Shown: one piece after another, positions 1 to 8,296 of the stretch
Layout of the letters: each line of letters begins with the position of its first letter
Position numbering within the stretch: the stretch's first letter is position 1
From: Paraburkholderia sejongensis
GTDB lineage: Bacteria; Pseudomonadota; Gammaproteobacteria; Burkholderiales; Burkholderiaceae
Assembly (NCBI RefSeq): GCF_020880815.1
Contig: NZ_JAJITD010000010.1
Location: 248,001 to 312,000, forward strand
DNA length: 64,000 bases
Direction of reading: 5' to 3'
The notes under the pieces: model-generated
Seen by the model: only the letters and a program-made list of their open reading frames with translations
Databases searched by the model: none
What the model was told of the DNA's origin: nothing
Made by a program: the position numbers and the translations under genes

Positions 1-2
1 AC

Positions 3-1766
3 ACCTGCGCGCGCGTGTGCCACTCGCCGACTGGCTATGGCCTGAAGACGACGCTCGGCGAATCGGCGGGGACCCAGACCTTCGCGTCGATCGACAAGAC
101 CGACGTGATCATGGTGATCGGCGCGAATCCGACCGACGGCCATCCGGTGTTCGGCTCGCGTCTGAAGCGGCGCGTGCGGGAAGGCGCGAAGCTGATCGTG
201 GTCGATCCGCGCCGCATCGATATCGTCGATACGCCGCACGTGAAGGCAACCCATCATCTGCAGTTGCGCCCCGGCACCAACGTCGCGATCGTCAATGCGC
301 TCGCGCATGTGATCGTCACCGAAGGGCTGCTCGCCGACGCGTTCATCGCCGAGCGCTGCGAAGCGCGCGCGTTCGAACAATGGCGCGATTTCGTCGCGCT
401 GCCGGAGAACGCGCCGGAAGCGACCGAAGCGGTCACCGGCGTGCCCGCGCAACAGCTGCGTGAAGCGGCACGGATTTACGCCACCGCCGGCAATGCGGCG
501 ATCTACTACGGCCTGGGCGTGACCGAACACGCGCAAGGCTCGACCATGGTGATAGGTATTGCGAATCTCGCGATGGCGACCGGCAACATCGGCCGCGAAG
601 GCGTCGGCGTCAATCCGCTGCGCGGCCAGAACAACGTGCAGGGCTCGTGCGACATGGGCTCGTTCCCGCACGAGTTGCCCGGCTATCGGCATGTCGGCGA
701 TACGCTGGTGCGCGCGCAGTTCGAACAGGAGTGGAACGTCACGCTGCAGTCCGAACCGGGCCTGCGGATTCCGAACATGTTTGACGCGGCGCTGCACGGC
801 AGCTTCATGGGCCTGTACTGCCAGGGCGAGGACATCGTGCAGTCGGACCCGAACACGCATCATGTGGCGGCCGCGCTGTCGGCGATGGAATGCATCGTCG
901 TGCAGGACATCTTCCTGAACGAGACCGCCAAATACGCGCACGTGCTGCTGCCCGGTTCGTCGTTCCTCGAAAAGGACGGCACGTTCACCAATGCCGAGCG
1001 CCGCATCTCGCGGGTGCGCAAGGTGATGCCGCCGCTCGGCGGCTACGCGGACTGGGAAGTCACGCTGCTGCTGTCGCGCGCGCTCGGCTACGAGATGGAC
1101 TACGCGCATCCGTCGGAGATCATGGACGAGATCGCGCGCCTCACGCCGACCTTCCACGGGGTGTCGTATCGCAAGCTCGACGAACTGGGCAGCATCCAGT
1201 GGCCGTGCAACGAACACGCACCGGACGGCACGCCGACGATGCACGTCGACCAGTTCGTGCGCGGCAAGGGCAAGTTCGTGATCACGAAGTTCTTCGCGTC
1301 GCCGGAAAAAGTCACGCGCAAGTATCCGTTGCTGCTGACCACCGGCCGGATCCTGTCGCAGTACAACGTCGGCGCGCAGACCCGCCGCACCGACAACTCG
1401 CGCTGGCATGAGGAGGACCGGCTCGAACTGCATCCGGACGACGCCGAGGAGCGCGAGATCAGGGACGGCGACTGGGTCGGCATCGAATCGCGCGCGGGAC
1501 AGACCGTGCTGCGCGCGAAGGTGACGTCGCGGATGCAGCCGGGCGTCGTCTATACGACGTTCCATTTCCCCGAATCGGGCGCCAACGTGATCACGACCGA
1601 CAGCTCCGACTGGGCGACCAATTGTCCGGAGTACAAAGTGACCGCGGTGCAGGTGATGCCGGTCGAGCAGCCGTCGCAATGGCAGAAGGACTATTCGCGC
1701 TTCAACAGCGAACAGCTCGATCTGCACAGGCAGCGCGAGCCGGCCAGCGTGACCTCGGGTAAGTGA
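3..1766 (+). CDS. fdsA: NAD-dependent formate dehydrogenase, molybdenum-binding alpha subunit (3' part; start lies outside the window)
   Basis: Catalytic subunit of the soluble Fds-type formate dehydrogenase, which oxidises formate to CO2 and passes electrons through FdsB/FdsG to NAD+. The reading frame is already open at position 3, so the N-terminal ferredoxin-like iron-sulfur region is missing and 587 codons of the molybdopterin part remain. The first visible residues are TCARVCHSPTGYG. The Cys encoded at 18-20 aligns with the molybdenum ligand that is selenocysteine in E. coli FdhF (CARVUHGPS), so this is the cysteine type. Further typical segments are VIGANPTDGHPVF near the start, LRGQNNVQGSCDMG near codon 210, and a C-terminal molydopterin-dinucleotide-binding domain (LLLTTGRILSQYN onward). 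It ends 8 bp before fdsD. The remaining fds genes would lie to the left of the window. Assignment to FdsA rather than FdhF rests on the adjacent FdsD. Confidence 0.95.
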   Translation, partial: TCARVCHSPTGYGLKTTLGESAGTQTFASIDKTDVIMVIGANPTDGHPVFGSRLKRRVREGAKLIVVDPRRIDIVDTPHVKATHHLQLRPGTNVAIVNALAHVIVTEGLLADAFIAERCEARAFEQWRDFVALPENAPEATEAVTGVPAQQLREAARIYATAGNAAIYYGLGVTEHAQGSTMVIGIANLAMATGNIGREGVGVNPLRGQNNVQGSCDMGSFPHELPGYRHVGDTLVRAQFEQEWNVTLQSEPGLRIPNMFDAALHGSFMGLYCQGEDIVQSDPNTHHVAAALSAMECIVVQDIFLNETAKYAHVLLPGSSFLEKDGTFTNAERRISRVRKVMPPLGGYADWEVTLLLSRALGYEMDYAHPSEIMDEIARLTPTFHGVSYRKLDELGSIQWPCNEHAPDGTPTMHVDQFVRGKGKFVITKFFASPEKVTRKYPLLLTTGRILSQYNVGAQTRRTDNSRWHEEDRLELHPDDAEEREIRDGDWVGIESRAGQTVLRAKVTSRMQPGVVYTTFHFPESGANVITTDSSDWATNCPEYKVTAVQVMPVEQPSQWQKDYSRFNSEQLDLHRQREPASVTSGK

Positions 1767-1774
1767 GGCGAGCC

Positions 1775-2044
1775 ATGGACATTCGCAATCTGATCGATAT
1801 GGCGAACCGGATCGGCGACTTTTTCGAATCGATGCCGGATCACGAGGAAGCGCTGACCGGCGTCGCCGAACATATCCGCCGCTCGTGGGAGCCGCGCATG
1901 CGCCGCGCGCTGCTCGCGTCTCTCGACGAAGCGCCGGATGCGCACGGTCTCGCGCTGACGGCCTTCACGCGCGAGGCGATCGTCCGGTATCGGGAGAAGC
2001 TGACGCCGGCTGCCGCGGCGCCGGCGGCTCACGCGCCGCTTTAG
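1775..2044 (+). CDS. fdsD: Formate dehydrogenase delta subunit
   Basis: Small 89-residue protein of the FdsD family, a subunit or assembly partner of NAD-linked formate dehydrogenases. The N-terminus MDIRNLIDMANRIGDFF followed by AEHIRRSWEPRMR is the family hallmark (helical, with a conserved HIRRFWDPRMR-like block). The ATG at 1775 is preferred over a GTG at 1763 that overlaps the fdsA stop, because the family begins at MDI/MNI and a purine-rich gaggcgag lies just upstream. The last residues are an Ala/Pro tail. It follows fdsA after only 8 bp, so it is co-transcribed. No fdsC (FdhD-like sulfurtransferase) gene lies between fdsA and fdsD, although in the classic fdsGBACD order it would. Confidence 0.9.
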   Translation: MDIRNLIDMANRIGDFFESMPDHEEALTGVAEHIRRSWEPRMRRALLASLDEAPDAHGLALTAFTREAIVRYREKLTPAAAAPAAHAPL

Positions 2045-2066
2045 ACGGCTGTCACCAGCCCAGTAC

Positions 2067-3851
2067 TCATAGCGCCACCGGCGCCGCGACCTCGCTGCCC
2101 ATCGCGTACCACGCCTCGCAGTGCCGCACGAGCCCATGCAGGTCCGAGCCGGTGCGCCCGCGCGCGCTGATATAGCCGTCCGGCCGCACCAGATAGAACG
2201 CCGGCCGCGTGCGTCCATACGATTCGGACAGCGCCGGCGCGCCGTCGCCGGTGGTGTCGGTGATGCGCCAGATCCGCACCGCGCCCGGCAGCAGCCGTTC
2301 GACTTCGGCGGCCAGCCGTTCGACCTCCGGGTCGGGCGCCGGCCCGTGCTTCGCGGCGGGGTCGAGCGGCGTGTCGTCGACCGGTAGCGGCGGCACCAGC
2401 AGAAACAGCGAGAAGTACGCCGGATCGTGCAGATCGAAAATGCACCCGACTCCCGGCGCCCGCCCGAGCGGACCGTCGATCACGTGCACCAGCGCATCGG
2501 GCGCCCGCTCGCCCGCGCGCGGGCCGCCGTCGAGCACCCGTTCGAGCGTCAACGGACTGCGCCGATACTGGACCGACAACTCGCTGATCGTCGCGCGCGC
2601 GGCGTCACGCAGCGGACCGAGCGCGGCCAGCACCGGCATCACGCGCTCGCGCAGCAGCTTGAGCGGACCGTGATCGGCCTCAGCCAGTTGCGTGATGAAG
2701 CCGGTCTGGCGCAGCACGTCGCGCTCGATCGGATGGCGTTCCGCGTGATAGGTGTCGAGCAGCCGGTCCGGCGCCGCGCCGCGAATCACCCGCGCGAGCT
2801 TCCAGCCGAGATTGAGCGCTTCCTGAATGCCGGTGTTCATTCCCTGCGCGCCGGCCGGACTGTGCACATGCGCGGCATCGCCGGCCAGAAACACGCGGCC
2901 GACCCGCAGCCGGTCCACCATCCGGCTGTTCACCCGGAAATGCGCCGACCATGCGAGGTCCGAGACATCGACCCGCTCGCGCACGCGTCGCGCGATCAGC
3001 GCCTTGCATTGTTCGAGCGACGGCGGCGCACTTGCGGCGGCCGGCGCCGCGCCCGCGGCGGCATTGAGCGGCGCGGAGTCGGACGCCCCGGACACCCCGG
3101 ACACCCCGGACACCGCCGGCACCGCCGCCGGCCCCACCGCGCTGAACACCGGCGCGACCGCCTGATCGGCAATCAGCCGATGCCGGCCGTGGCCCATCGG
3201 AAACAGCGCGACGAGGCCTTCCCCGGACGCGAAGATATGAAACTCGTCGTCGGGCCATTCGGTTTGCGCTTGCAGGTCGGCCAGCAGGAAGTTCTGTTCG
3301 AGCGTTTTGCCCTCGAACCTGAGTCCGAGACGGTGGCGAATCGGGCTATGCGCGCCGTCGGCGGCGATCAGGTAGGCCGGGCGCATCGTTTCGCTGCGGC
3401 CGTTCGGATGACGCAGCGTCGCTTCGACGCTCGCCGAGCCTTGCAGGAACATCGTCAGTTCGACGCCGCGCTCGACCGTCACGCCGAGCGTCGCCAGATG
3501 TTCGGTGAGCAGCCGCTCGGTCACCGACTGGTCGAGAAACAGCAGATACGGATAGCGGGTGTGCAACGGATCGAAATCGAGCTGCGCGAGCCGCATCCCG
3601 TTGGAAAACAGATTGGCGACGCGCGCGCGATGGCCGAGGTCGAGAAACGGTTCGATCAGCCGGTGCTGTTCGAGCAGTTCGAGCGTGCGCGCCTGAATTC
3701 CGACCGCACGCGAATATGGATTCGGCTGCGGCGCCTTGTCGATCAGACGCACGGGAATCTGGGCTCGCGCGAGACTCATCGCCGCGGCAAGTCCAGTGGG
3801 ACCAGCCCCGACGATCAGCACCGGCGACGCGTCGTAAGCGGCAGCGTCCAT
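2067..3851 (-). CDS. FAD-dependent aromatic-ring monooxygenase (PheA/TfdB-type family)
   Basis: Flavoprotein hydroxylase of 594 residues. The start at 3851 (MDAAAYDASPVLIVGAG) is chosen because the FAD-binding GxGxxG begins 12 residues later and a GGAG precedes it; a longer in-frame extension of 41 residues is out of character. Visible motifs are the Rossmann GAGPTGLAAAMSLA (about 16-29), the DG motif AADGAHSPIR (about 165) and the second FAD motif FLAGDAAHVHSP (near residue 320). The C-terminal region resembles the thioredoxin-like domain of phenol hydroxylases. Such enzymes hydroxylate phenolic or other aromatic substrates using NAD(P)H and O2; the substrate cannot be read here. An insertion of Ala/Gly/Ser-rich sequence near residues 250-285, containing repeated GVS units, sits between the two FAD motifs and is probably a loop. 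Convergent with fdsD and divergent from the TPR gene, so it stands alone. Confidence 0.85.
   Translation of the reverse strand: MDAAAYDASPVLIVGAGPTGLAAAMSLARAQIPVRLIDKAPQPNPYSRAVGIQARTLELLEQHRLIEPFLDLGHRARVANLFSNGMRLAQLDFDPLHTRYPYLLFLDQSVTERLLTEHLATLGVTVERGVELTMFLQGSASVEATLRHPNGRSETMRPAYLIAADGAHSPIRHRLGLRFEGKTLEQNFLLADLQAQTEWPDDEFHIFASGEGLVALFPMGHGRHRLIADQAVAPVFSAVGPAAVPAVSGVSGVSGASDSAPLNAAAGAAPAAASAPPSLEQCKALIARRVRERVDVSDLAWSAHFRVNSRMVDRLRVGRVFLAGDAAHVHSPAGAQGMNTGIQEALNLGWKLARVIRGAAPDRLLDTYHAERHPIERDVLRQTGFITQLAEADHGPLKLLRERVMPVLAALGPLRDAARATISELSVQYRRSPLTLERVLDGGPRAGERAPDALVHVIDGPLGRAPGVGCIFDLHDPAYFSLFLLVPPLPVDDTPLDPAAKHGPAPDPEVERLAAEVERLLPGAVRIWRITDTTGDGAPALSESYGRTRPAFYLVRPDGYISARGRTGSDLHGLVRHCEAWYAMGSEVAAPVAL
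3085..3118. repeat. 9-bp tandem repeat inside the monooxygenase gene
   Basis: About three head-to-tail copies of gacaccccg, encoding repeated Gly-Val-Ser on the minus strand. Because the unit is a multiple of three, copy-number changes would lengthen or shorten a surface loop without breaking the frame. Confidence 0.7.
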
Positions 3852-3972
3852 GCGGAACTCCGGGAGGGCAACAGTGCGTTCTAGTGTACGCCGCCACCCG
3901 GCCGATTTCCGGCCGGCCCCGGCAAGTATGGGAAAATGCGCGCTCAGTCCGATCCGAACGCCCCTCCCCGTC

Positions 3973-5820
3973 ATGCAACCAGTATTTGACCGCGCGTTCG
4001 CCGCGCATCGTGACGGCCGCCTCGACGACGCCGAACGCGGCTACCGCGCGACGCTCGACCTCGATCCCTCGCACGTCGACGCGCTGCATCTGCTCGGCGT
4101 GTTGCGCCACCAGCAAGGCCAGCACGCGGAAGCCGCCGAGCTGGTGCGGCGTGCGGTCGATCTGCGCCCCGAAGACGCCGCGCTGCAGCTGAACCTCGGC
4201 AATGCGCTGAAAGCGCTCGGCCAGATCGACGCGGCGATCGACCAGTTCCGCAACGCGCTGACGCTCGCGCCGACCTTTCCGATGGCGCATTACAACCTCG
4301 GCAACGCGTATGCGTCGCTGGGCCGCCACGAAGACGCCGCCGACGCGTTCACGCGCTCGCTGCGTCTGCAACCGGAAGATGCGTCGTCGCACAACAATCT
4401 CGGCAACGCGCTGCACGCGCTCGGCCGCCACGCGGAGGCGATCGCCTCGTTTCGCCGCGCGCTCGAATTGCGCCCCGGCCATGCGGGCGCGCTGAACAAT
4501 ATGGGGATGTCGCTGAACGCGCTCGGCCGGCCCGACGAAGCGGTGCGCTGCTTCGAAGCGGCGCTCGCGAGCGAGCCGCGCTTCGTCGCCGCGCTGTTCA
4601 ACCTGGCCAATACCTTCGATGCGACCGGCCGCCATGCGCAGGCGGTCGCATCGTTCGAGGCCGCGTTGCGTCTGCAGCCGAACCTGCCGCCGGCGATCTA
4701 CGGGATGGGCAACGCGCTCGCGGCGCTCGGCCGGCCCGCGCAGGCGCTGCCGTATCTGGAGCGCTCGGTCGGGCTCGACCCGCAATTCGCGCTCGCATGG
4801 CTCGCGCTCGGCAGCGCGCATCAGGCGTTGGGCGCGCACGCGGCCGCGGTGCGCGCGCTCGATCAGGCGCTGCGCCTGCGCCCCGATCTGGCCTCCGCGC
4901 ATCTGAACCGCGCGCTCGCGTGGCTGGCGATGCGCGACTTCGAGCGCGGGCTGCCGGAATACGAATGGCGGCTGCAAGCGCTCGCGCAGCCGGTCATCCA
5001 GACGCTGCCGCGCTGGCACGGCGAGCCGATCGAGCGGCATACGCTGCTGATCCATGCCGAGCAGGGTTTCGGCGATACGCTGCAGTTCGTGCGCTTCGTG
5101 CCGCTCGCCGCGCGGCGCGCCGCGCGGGTGGTGCTCGAAGTGCAGCCCGCATTGCTGCCGCTGCTCGCGCCCACCGCGCAGGCGTGGCGCGTGACGCTGA
5201 TCGCGCAGGGCCAGCCGCGCCCCGCCGCCGATCTGCAGATTCCGCTTTTGAGCCTGCCGCTCGCGCTCGGCACCCGCTACGACACGATTCCGGCGCGCAC
5301 GCCGTATCTGCAGGTGCCGCCAGCCTACGGCCGCAAATGGCGCGGCTCGCTCGGCGGGCACGCGAAGCGCAAGATCGGGCTCGCGTGGTCGGGACGAATC
5401 CAGCGCAACGAAACCCGTACGATGCCGCTCGCCGCGCTTGAACCGCTGTTCGCGCTCGACGGCATCGACTGGATCGTGCTGCAGCCCGAGCTGTCCGACG
5501 CCGAGCGCGCGGCGCTCGACGCGCATCCGCGCGCCGCGTCGATCCATCGCTTCGACGGGCGCATCGGCGACTTCGCGGATACCGCGGCGATCGTCGAGCG
5601 GCTCGACGCGGTCGTGTCGATCGATACGTCGATCGCGCACCTTGCCGGCGCGCTGCGCAAGCCGCTGTGGCTGATGCTGCCGTTCGCGCCCGACTGGCGC
5701 TGGTTCGACGACGACGCGCGCAGCCCGTGGTATCCGGGCGCGACGCTGGTGCGGCAGCCGCGGCCGGGCGCGTGGGACGAAGTCGTCGAGGCGGTCGCGC
5801 AGGAGCTGCGGCACGGCTAG
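3973..5820 (+). CDS. Tetratricopeptide-repeat protein with C-terminal glycosyltransferase-9-like domain
   Basis: 615-residue protein. Residues about 1-340 are roughly ten consecutive TPR units (repeating pattern LGNALxALGRxxEAIASFRRALELRP), a helical scaffold for protein-protein contact. The C-terminal part starts at HAEQGFGDTLQFVRFVP (about residue 360) and continues with KIGLAWSGRIQRNE and VSIDTSIAHLAGAL. This is the pattern of GT9/heptosyltransferase-like domains that follow TPRs in many beta- and gamma-proteobacterial proteins of unknown target. The ATG at 3973 is chosen because TPR helix A follows at once; the longer in-frame ORF from 3850 would overlap the divergent monooxygenase promoter. 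The role is unproven: it could glycosylate a protein or cell-surface component. A strong terminator follows directly. Confidence 0.85.
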   Translation: MQPVFDRAFAAHRDGRLDDAERGYRATLDLDPSHVDALHLLGVLRHQQGQHAEAAELVRRAVDLRPEDAALQLNLGNALKALGQIDAAIDQFRNALTLAPTFPMAHYNLGNAYASLGRHEDAADAFTRSLRLQPEDASSHNNLGNALHALGRHAEAIASFRRALELRPGHAGALNNMGMSLNALGRPDEAVRCFEAALASEPRFVAALFNLANTFDATGRHAQAVASFEAALRLQPNLPPAIYGMGNALAALGRPAQALPYLERSVGLDPQFALAWLALGSAHQALGAHAAAVRALDQALRLRPDLASAHLNRALAWLAMRDFERGLPEYEWRLQALAQPVIQTLPRWHGEPIERHTLLIHAEQGFGDTLQFVRFVPLAARRAARVVLEVQPALLPLLAPTAQAWRVTLIAQGQPRPAADLQIPLLSLPLALGTRYDTIPARTPYLQVPPAYGRKWRGSLGGHAKRKIGLAWSGRIQRNETRTMPLAALEPLFALDGIDWIVLQPELSDAERAALDAHPRAASIHRFDGRIGDFADTAAIVERLDAVVSIDTSIAHLAGALRKPLWLMLPFAPDWRWFDDDARSPWYPGATLVRQPRPGAWDEVVEAVAQELRHG

Positions 5821-5850
5821 CGCGAAGTCCGGCAAGCCGCGCCCCCAAAC

Positions 5851-5887
5851 AAAAACCCCCGCGTTCTCACGAACGCGGGGGTTTTTT
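5851..5887. terminator. Bidirectional rho-independent terminator
   Basis: A perfect 16-bp stem (5851-5866 with 5871-5886) and a 4-nt loop, with an A-run on one side and a T-run on the other. It separates the convergent TPR gene and MFS gene and can terminate both. Confidence 0.95.
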
Positions 5888-5932
5888 ACTTCAGCCGGCG
5901 CGGCGCCGCGAGACGCCGCGGCACCACCGCCA

Positions 5933-7234
5933 TCAAGCCGCCCGATACTGATTGCGCGACTCCGGCGTGCGATACAGGAACAACGTCGCGAGCAGACCGC
6001 AGATCGCCGCCACCCCGAGCACCAGACCCGGCGCCGCCTTGTTGTCGGTCACGTGAATCAGCAGGGTCGCGATGGCCGGCGTGAAACCGCCGATCGTCGT
6101 CGCCAGACTGTACGCGAGCGAGAAGCCGGCGGTGCGCACTTCGACCGGCATCACTTCGGTCAGCGCGACGACCATCGCGCCGTTATAGGAGCCGTACAGG
6201 AACGACAGCCACAGCTGCACCGCGAGCAGCCGCGCGAACGACGGCTCCGCGACCAGCCACTGCAGCGCCGGATACGCGGTGAGGATCGTCAGGACCGTGA
6301 ACGCGAGCAGCACCGGGCGGCGGCCGATCCGGTCGGACAACGCGCCCGACAGCGGCAGCCAGATCAGATTCGAAATACCGACGCAGACCGTGACGATCAG
6401 CGTATCGATCGCGGAGAGCTTGAGCACCTCTTTGCCGAAGGTCGGCGTGTACGCGGTGATCATGTAGAACGACACGGTGGTCATGATCACCATCCCCATG
6501 CCGCCGAGCACGACCGGATAGTTCGCGGCCATCGACTTCATGATCTCGCCCATGCTCGGGCGATGCTTGCGCGCCTCGAACTCTTCGGTCTCCCGCAACG
6601 AACGGCGGATGATGAACAGGAACGGCACGATCAGGCAGCCGATCAGGAACGGCACGCGCCAGCCCCATGCGAACATCTGCTCGGCCGGCAGCGCCTTGTT
6701 CAGCGCCACGCCGATCAGCGCGGCGAACACGACCGCGACCTGCTGGCTGCCCGATTGCCACGAACAGTAGAAGCCCTTGTTGCCCTTGGTCGCGATCTCC
6801 GACAGATACACCGACACGCCGCCGAGTTCGACGCCGGCCGAGAAGCCTTGCAGCAATCGCCCGAGTAGCACCAGTACCGGCGCGAGCAGACCGATCGTCG
6901 CGTAGCCCGGGATCGCCGCGACCGTGAGCGTGCCGAGCGCCATCAGGCCCAGCGTCAGGATCAGGCCCTTGCGGCGGCCGTGATGGTCGATGTACGCGCC
7001 CAGCACGATCGCGCCGAGCGGACGCATCAGGAAGCCCGCGCCGAATACCGACAGCGACAGCATCAGCGACGCGAATTCGCTGCCGCTCGGGAAGTAGGTC
7101 TTGGCGATCGCCGAAGCGTAGTAGCCATAGACCATGAAGTCATACATCTCAAGAAAATTGCCGCTGACGACGCGGAAAACTGTCTTGAATTTGGATTCTT
7201 CCTTGACGGAAGCAGCGTGGGTCGCAGTCGACAT
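5933..7234 (-). CDS. MFS transporter, citrate/tricarballylate:proton symporter-like
   Basis: 433-residue inner-membrane transporter of the metabolite:H+ symporter branch of the major facilitator superfamily. About twelve hydrophobic segments are visible. The N-terminus FKTVFRVVSGNFLEMYDFMVYGYYA is the signature of the CitA/TcuC-like group (short excerpt: GNFLEMYDFMVYG). The loop 2-3 motif appears as GAYIDHHGRRKGL and its second-half counterpart as LSDRIGRRPVL. LLGRLLQGFSAGVELGG is the RxxQGxxxGxE motif. The start at 7234 is chosen over an upstream in-frame ATG, since MSTATHAASVKEES leads directly into helix 1. Likely substrates are tricarboxylates such as citrate or tricarballylate, but this is family inference only. 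It is divergent from the GNAT gene and has no metabolic gene next to it. Confidence 0.85.
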   Translation of the reverse strand: MSTATHAASVKEESKFKTVFRVVSGNFLEMYDFMVYGYYASAIAKTYFPSGSEFASLMLSLSVFGAGFLMRPLGAIVLGAYIDHHGRRKGLILTLGLMALGTLTVAAIPGYATIGLLAPVLVLLGRLLQGFSAGVELGGVSVYLSEIATKGNKGFYCSWQSGSQQVAVVFAALIGVALNKALPAEQMFAWGWRVPFLIGCLIVPFLFIIRRSLRETEEFEARKHRPSMGEIMKSMAANYPVVLGGMGMVIMTTVSFYMITAYTPTFGKEVLKLSAIDTLIVTVCVGISNLIWLPLSGALSDRIGRRPVLLAFTVLTILTAYPALQWLVAEPSFARLLAVQLWLSFLYGSYNGAMVVALTEVMPVEVRTAGFSLAYSLATTIGGFTPAIATLLIHVTDNKAAPGLVLGVAAICGLLATLFLYRTPESRNQYRAA

Positions 7235-7555
7235 GACACTCTCGGATGAGCCCACCGCCCGGTCGCGCGACCGACGCGGACCATGACGGTGTGGCAATTA
7301 AAACGATCTACTGCGTGTGGCAGACGGATGCCGGCACCGCGCGCGAGACGGGGACTTTGGGACTCGCGCCGGGGGCGCCGCATTCTGATGGGCAATGCGT
7401 CGAGCCGCTATCAGGGTAAACGCTGTGCGTCAGGCGGGACCGGTGCCACGTATGTTACTGCTGATAACGCTGTTGCGAAATACATACAGTTTGCTTACAC
7501 AGGCTGCCGCCGGGCGGCACCATAGAGGACCGCGCAAGGCCACACCCAGTTGACG
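7235..7555. other. Divergent intergenic region between MFS and GNAT genes
   Basis: About 320 bp without a credible gene, carrying the 5' regions of two divergent genes. A possible promoter reading toward the acetyltransferase lies at 7473-7501. Nothing else is recognisable. Confidence 0.6.
7473..7501 (+). promoter_or_regulatory. Candidate sigma-70 promoter for the GNAT gene
   Basis: TTGCGA (7473-7478) and TACACA (7496-7501) are separated by 17 bp and lie about 55 bp before the start codon. Spacing is ideal but both boxes are only moderate matches. Confidence 0.4.
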
Positions 7556-8086
7556 ATGACGATGCAAACCACCCCCGCTCTTTCCTTGCGCCCCGCCACG
7601 CCCGCCGACGCCGCGTTGATCGCGTCGATTCACAGCGCAAGCTGGCAAGCCACTTACCGCGGGCTGTTGCCCGACGCTTTTCTCGACAGCGAAGTCAGCC
7701 GCGAACGCGCGGCCTACTGGGACGCGCGATTGCGCGCGCCGGGCGGCGAGCGGCGCATCGTGCTGCTGGCCGAGCTGGACGGCGAGCCGACCGGCTTCGT
7801 GTGCGTCGAGCGACAACCCGGCTCCGCGTGGGGCGTGCTGCTCGACAACCTGCATGCGCTGCCCGCCTACCAGGGGATCGGCGTCGGCCGCACGCTGATG
7901 CGCGCCGCCGAGGACTGGGCGCGCGCGCAAGGCGAAGCGCAGCTGTATCTGTACGTGCTCGAAGGCAATATCGCGGCGATCGGCTTTTACGAACGGCACG
8001 GCTGGCAGTTCGTCGGCGCCGAGCCGGACCATATGGGCGGCGTCGACATCACCGCATTGCGCTACGTGTACCGGTTCAAGCCCTGA
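7556..8086 (+). CDS. GNAT-family N-acetyltransferase
   Basis: Acetyl-CoA-dependent N-acetyltransferase of about 176 residues. The start LSLRPATPADAALIASIHSASW is the classic RimI/GNAT beginning. The core shows the acetyl-CoA pyrophosphate-binding motif QGIGVGRTLMRAAEDWA (Q/RxxGxG/A) and the terminal LYVLEGNIAAIGFYERHGW motif. The substrate is unknown; it could be a protein N-terminus, an amine or an antibiotic. Several starts are possible within 12 bp (TTG 7550, ATG 7556, ATG 7562) and none has a clear ribosome-binding site. It appears monocistronic. Confidence 0.85.
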   Translation: MTMQTTPALSLRPATPADAALIASIHSASWQATYRGLLPDAFLDSEVSRERAAYWDARLRAPGGERRIVLLAELDGEPTGFVCVERQPGSAWGVLLDNLHALPAYQGIGVGRTLMRAAEDWARAQGEAQLYLYVLEGNIAAIGFYERHGWQFVGAEPDHMGGVDITALRYVYRFKP

Positions 8087-8296
8087 GCACAGCGGCTTTT
8101 CGGGTCGCCGGACGACGCTGTCTCAAATACACGTTGCGACCTTTTCATGCAAGCTTTGGCTGAATTTTCGATTTAGTACGAATCTCGGCGCGCGTGTTTC
8201 GAGGCATTATTTTCGGCTGCCGGCAATTTCGTCGGTCTCCTATAGATTCCGTGACTGCCTCGCCGGTGGTTCTGTCACGGACACCGGAACAAGCCG

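Noticed and set aside
18..20. Selenocysteine version of formate dehydrogenase
   Set aside because: The codon at the metal-ligand position is TGC (cysteine), not TGA.
3346..5835. 829-codon open frame on the minus strand opposite the TPR gene
   Set aside because: Arg/Ala-rich composition without a domain, an antisense shadow produced by high GC content and repeats; the plus strand carries the TPR protein.
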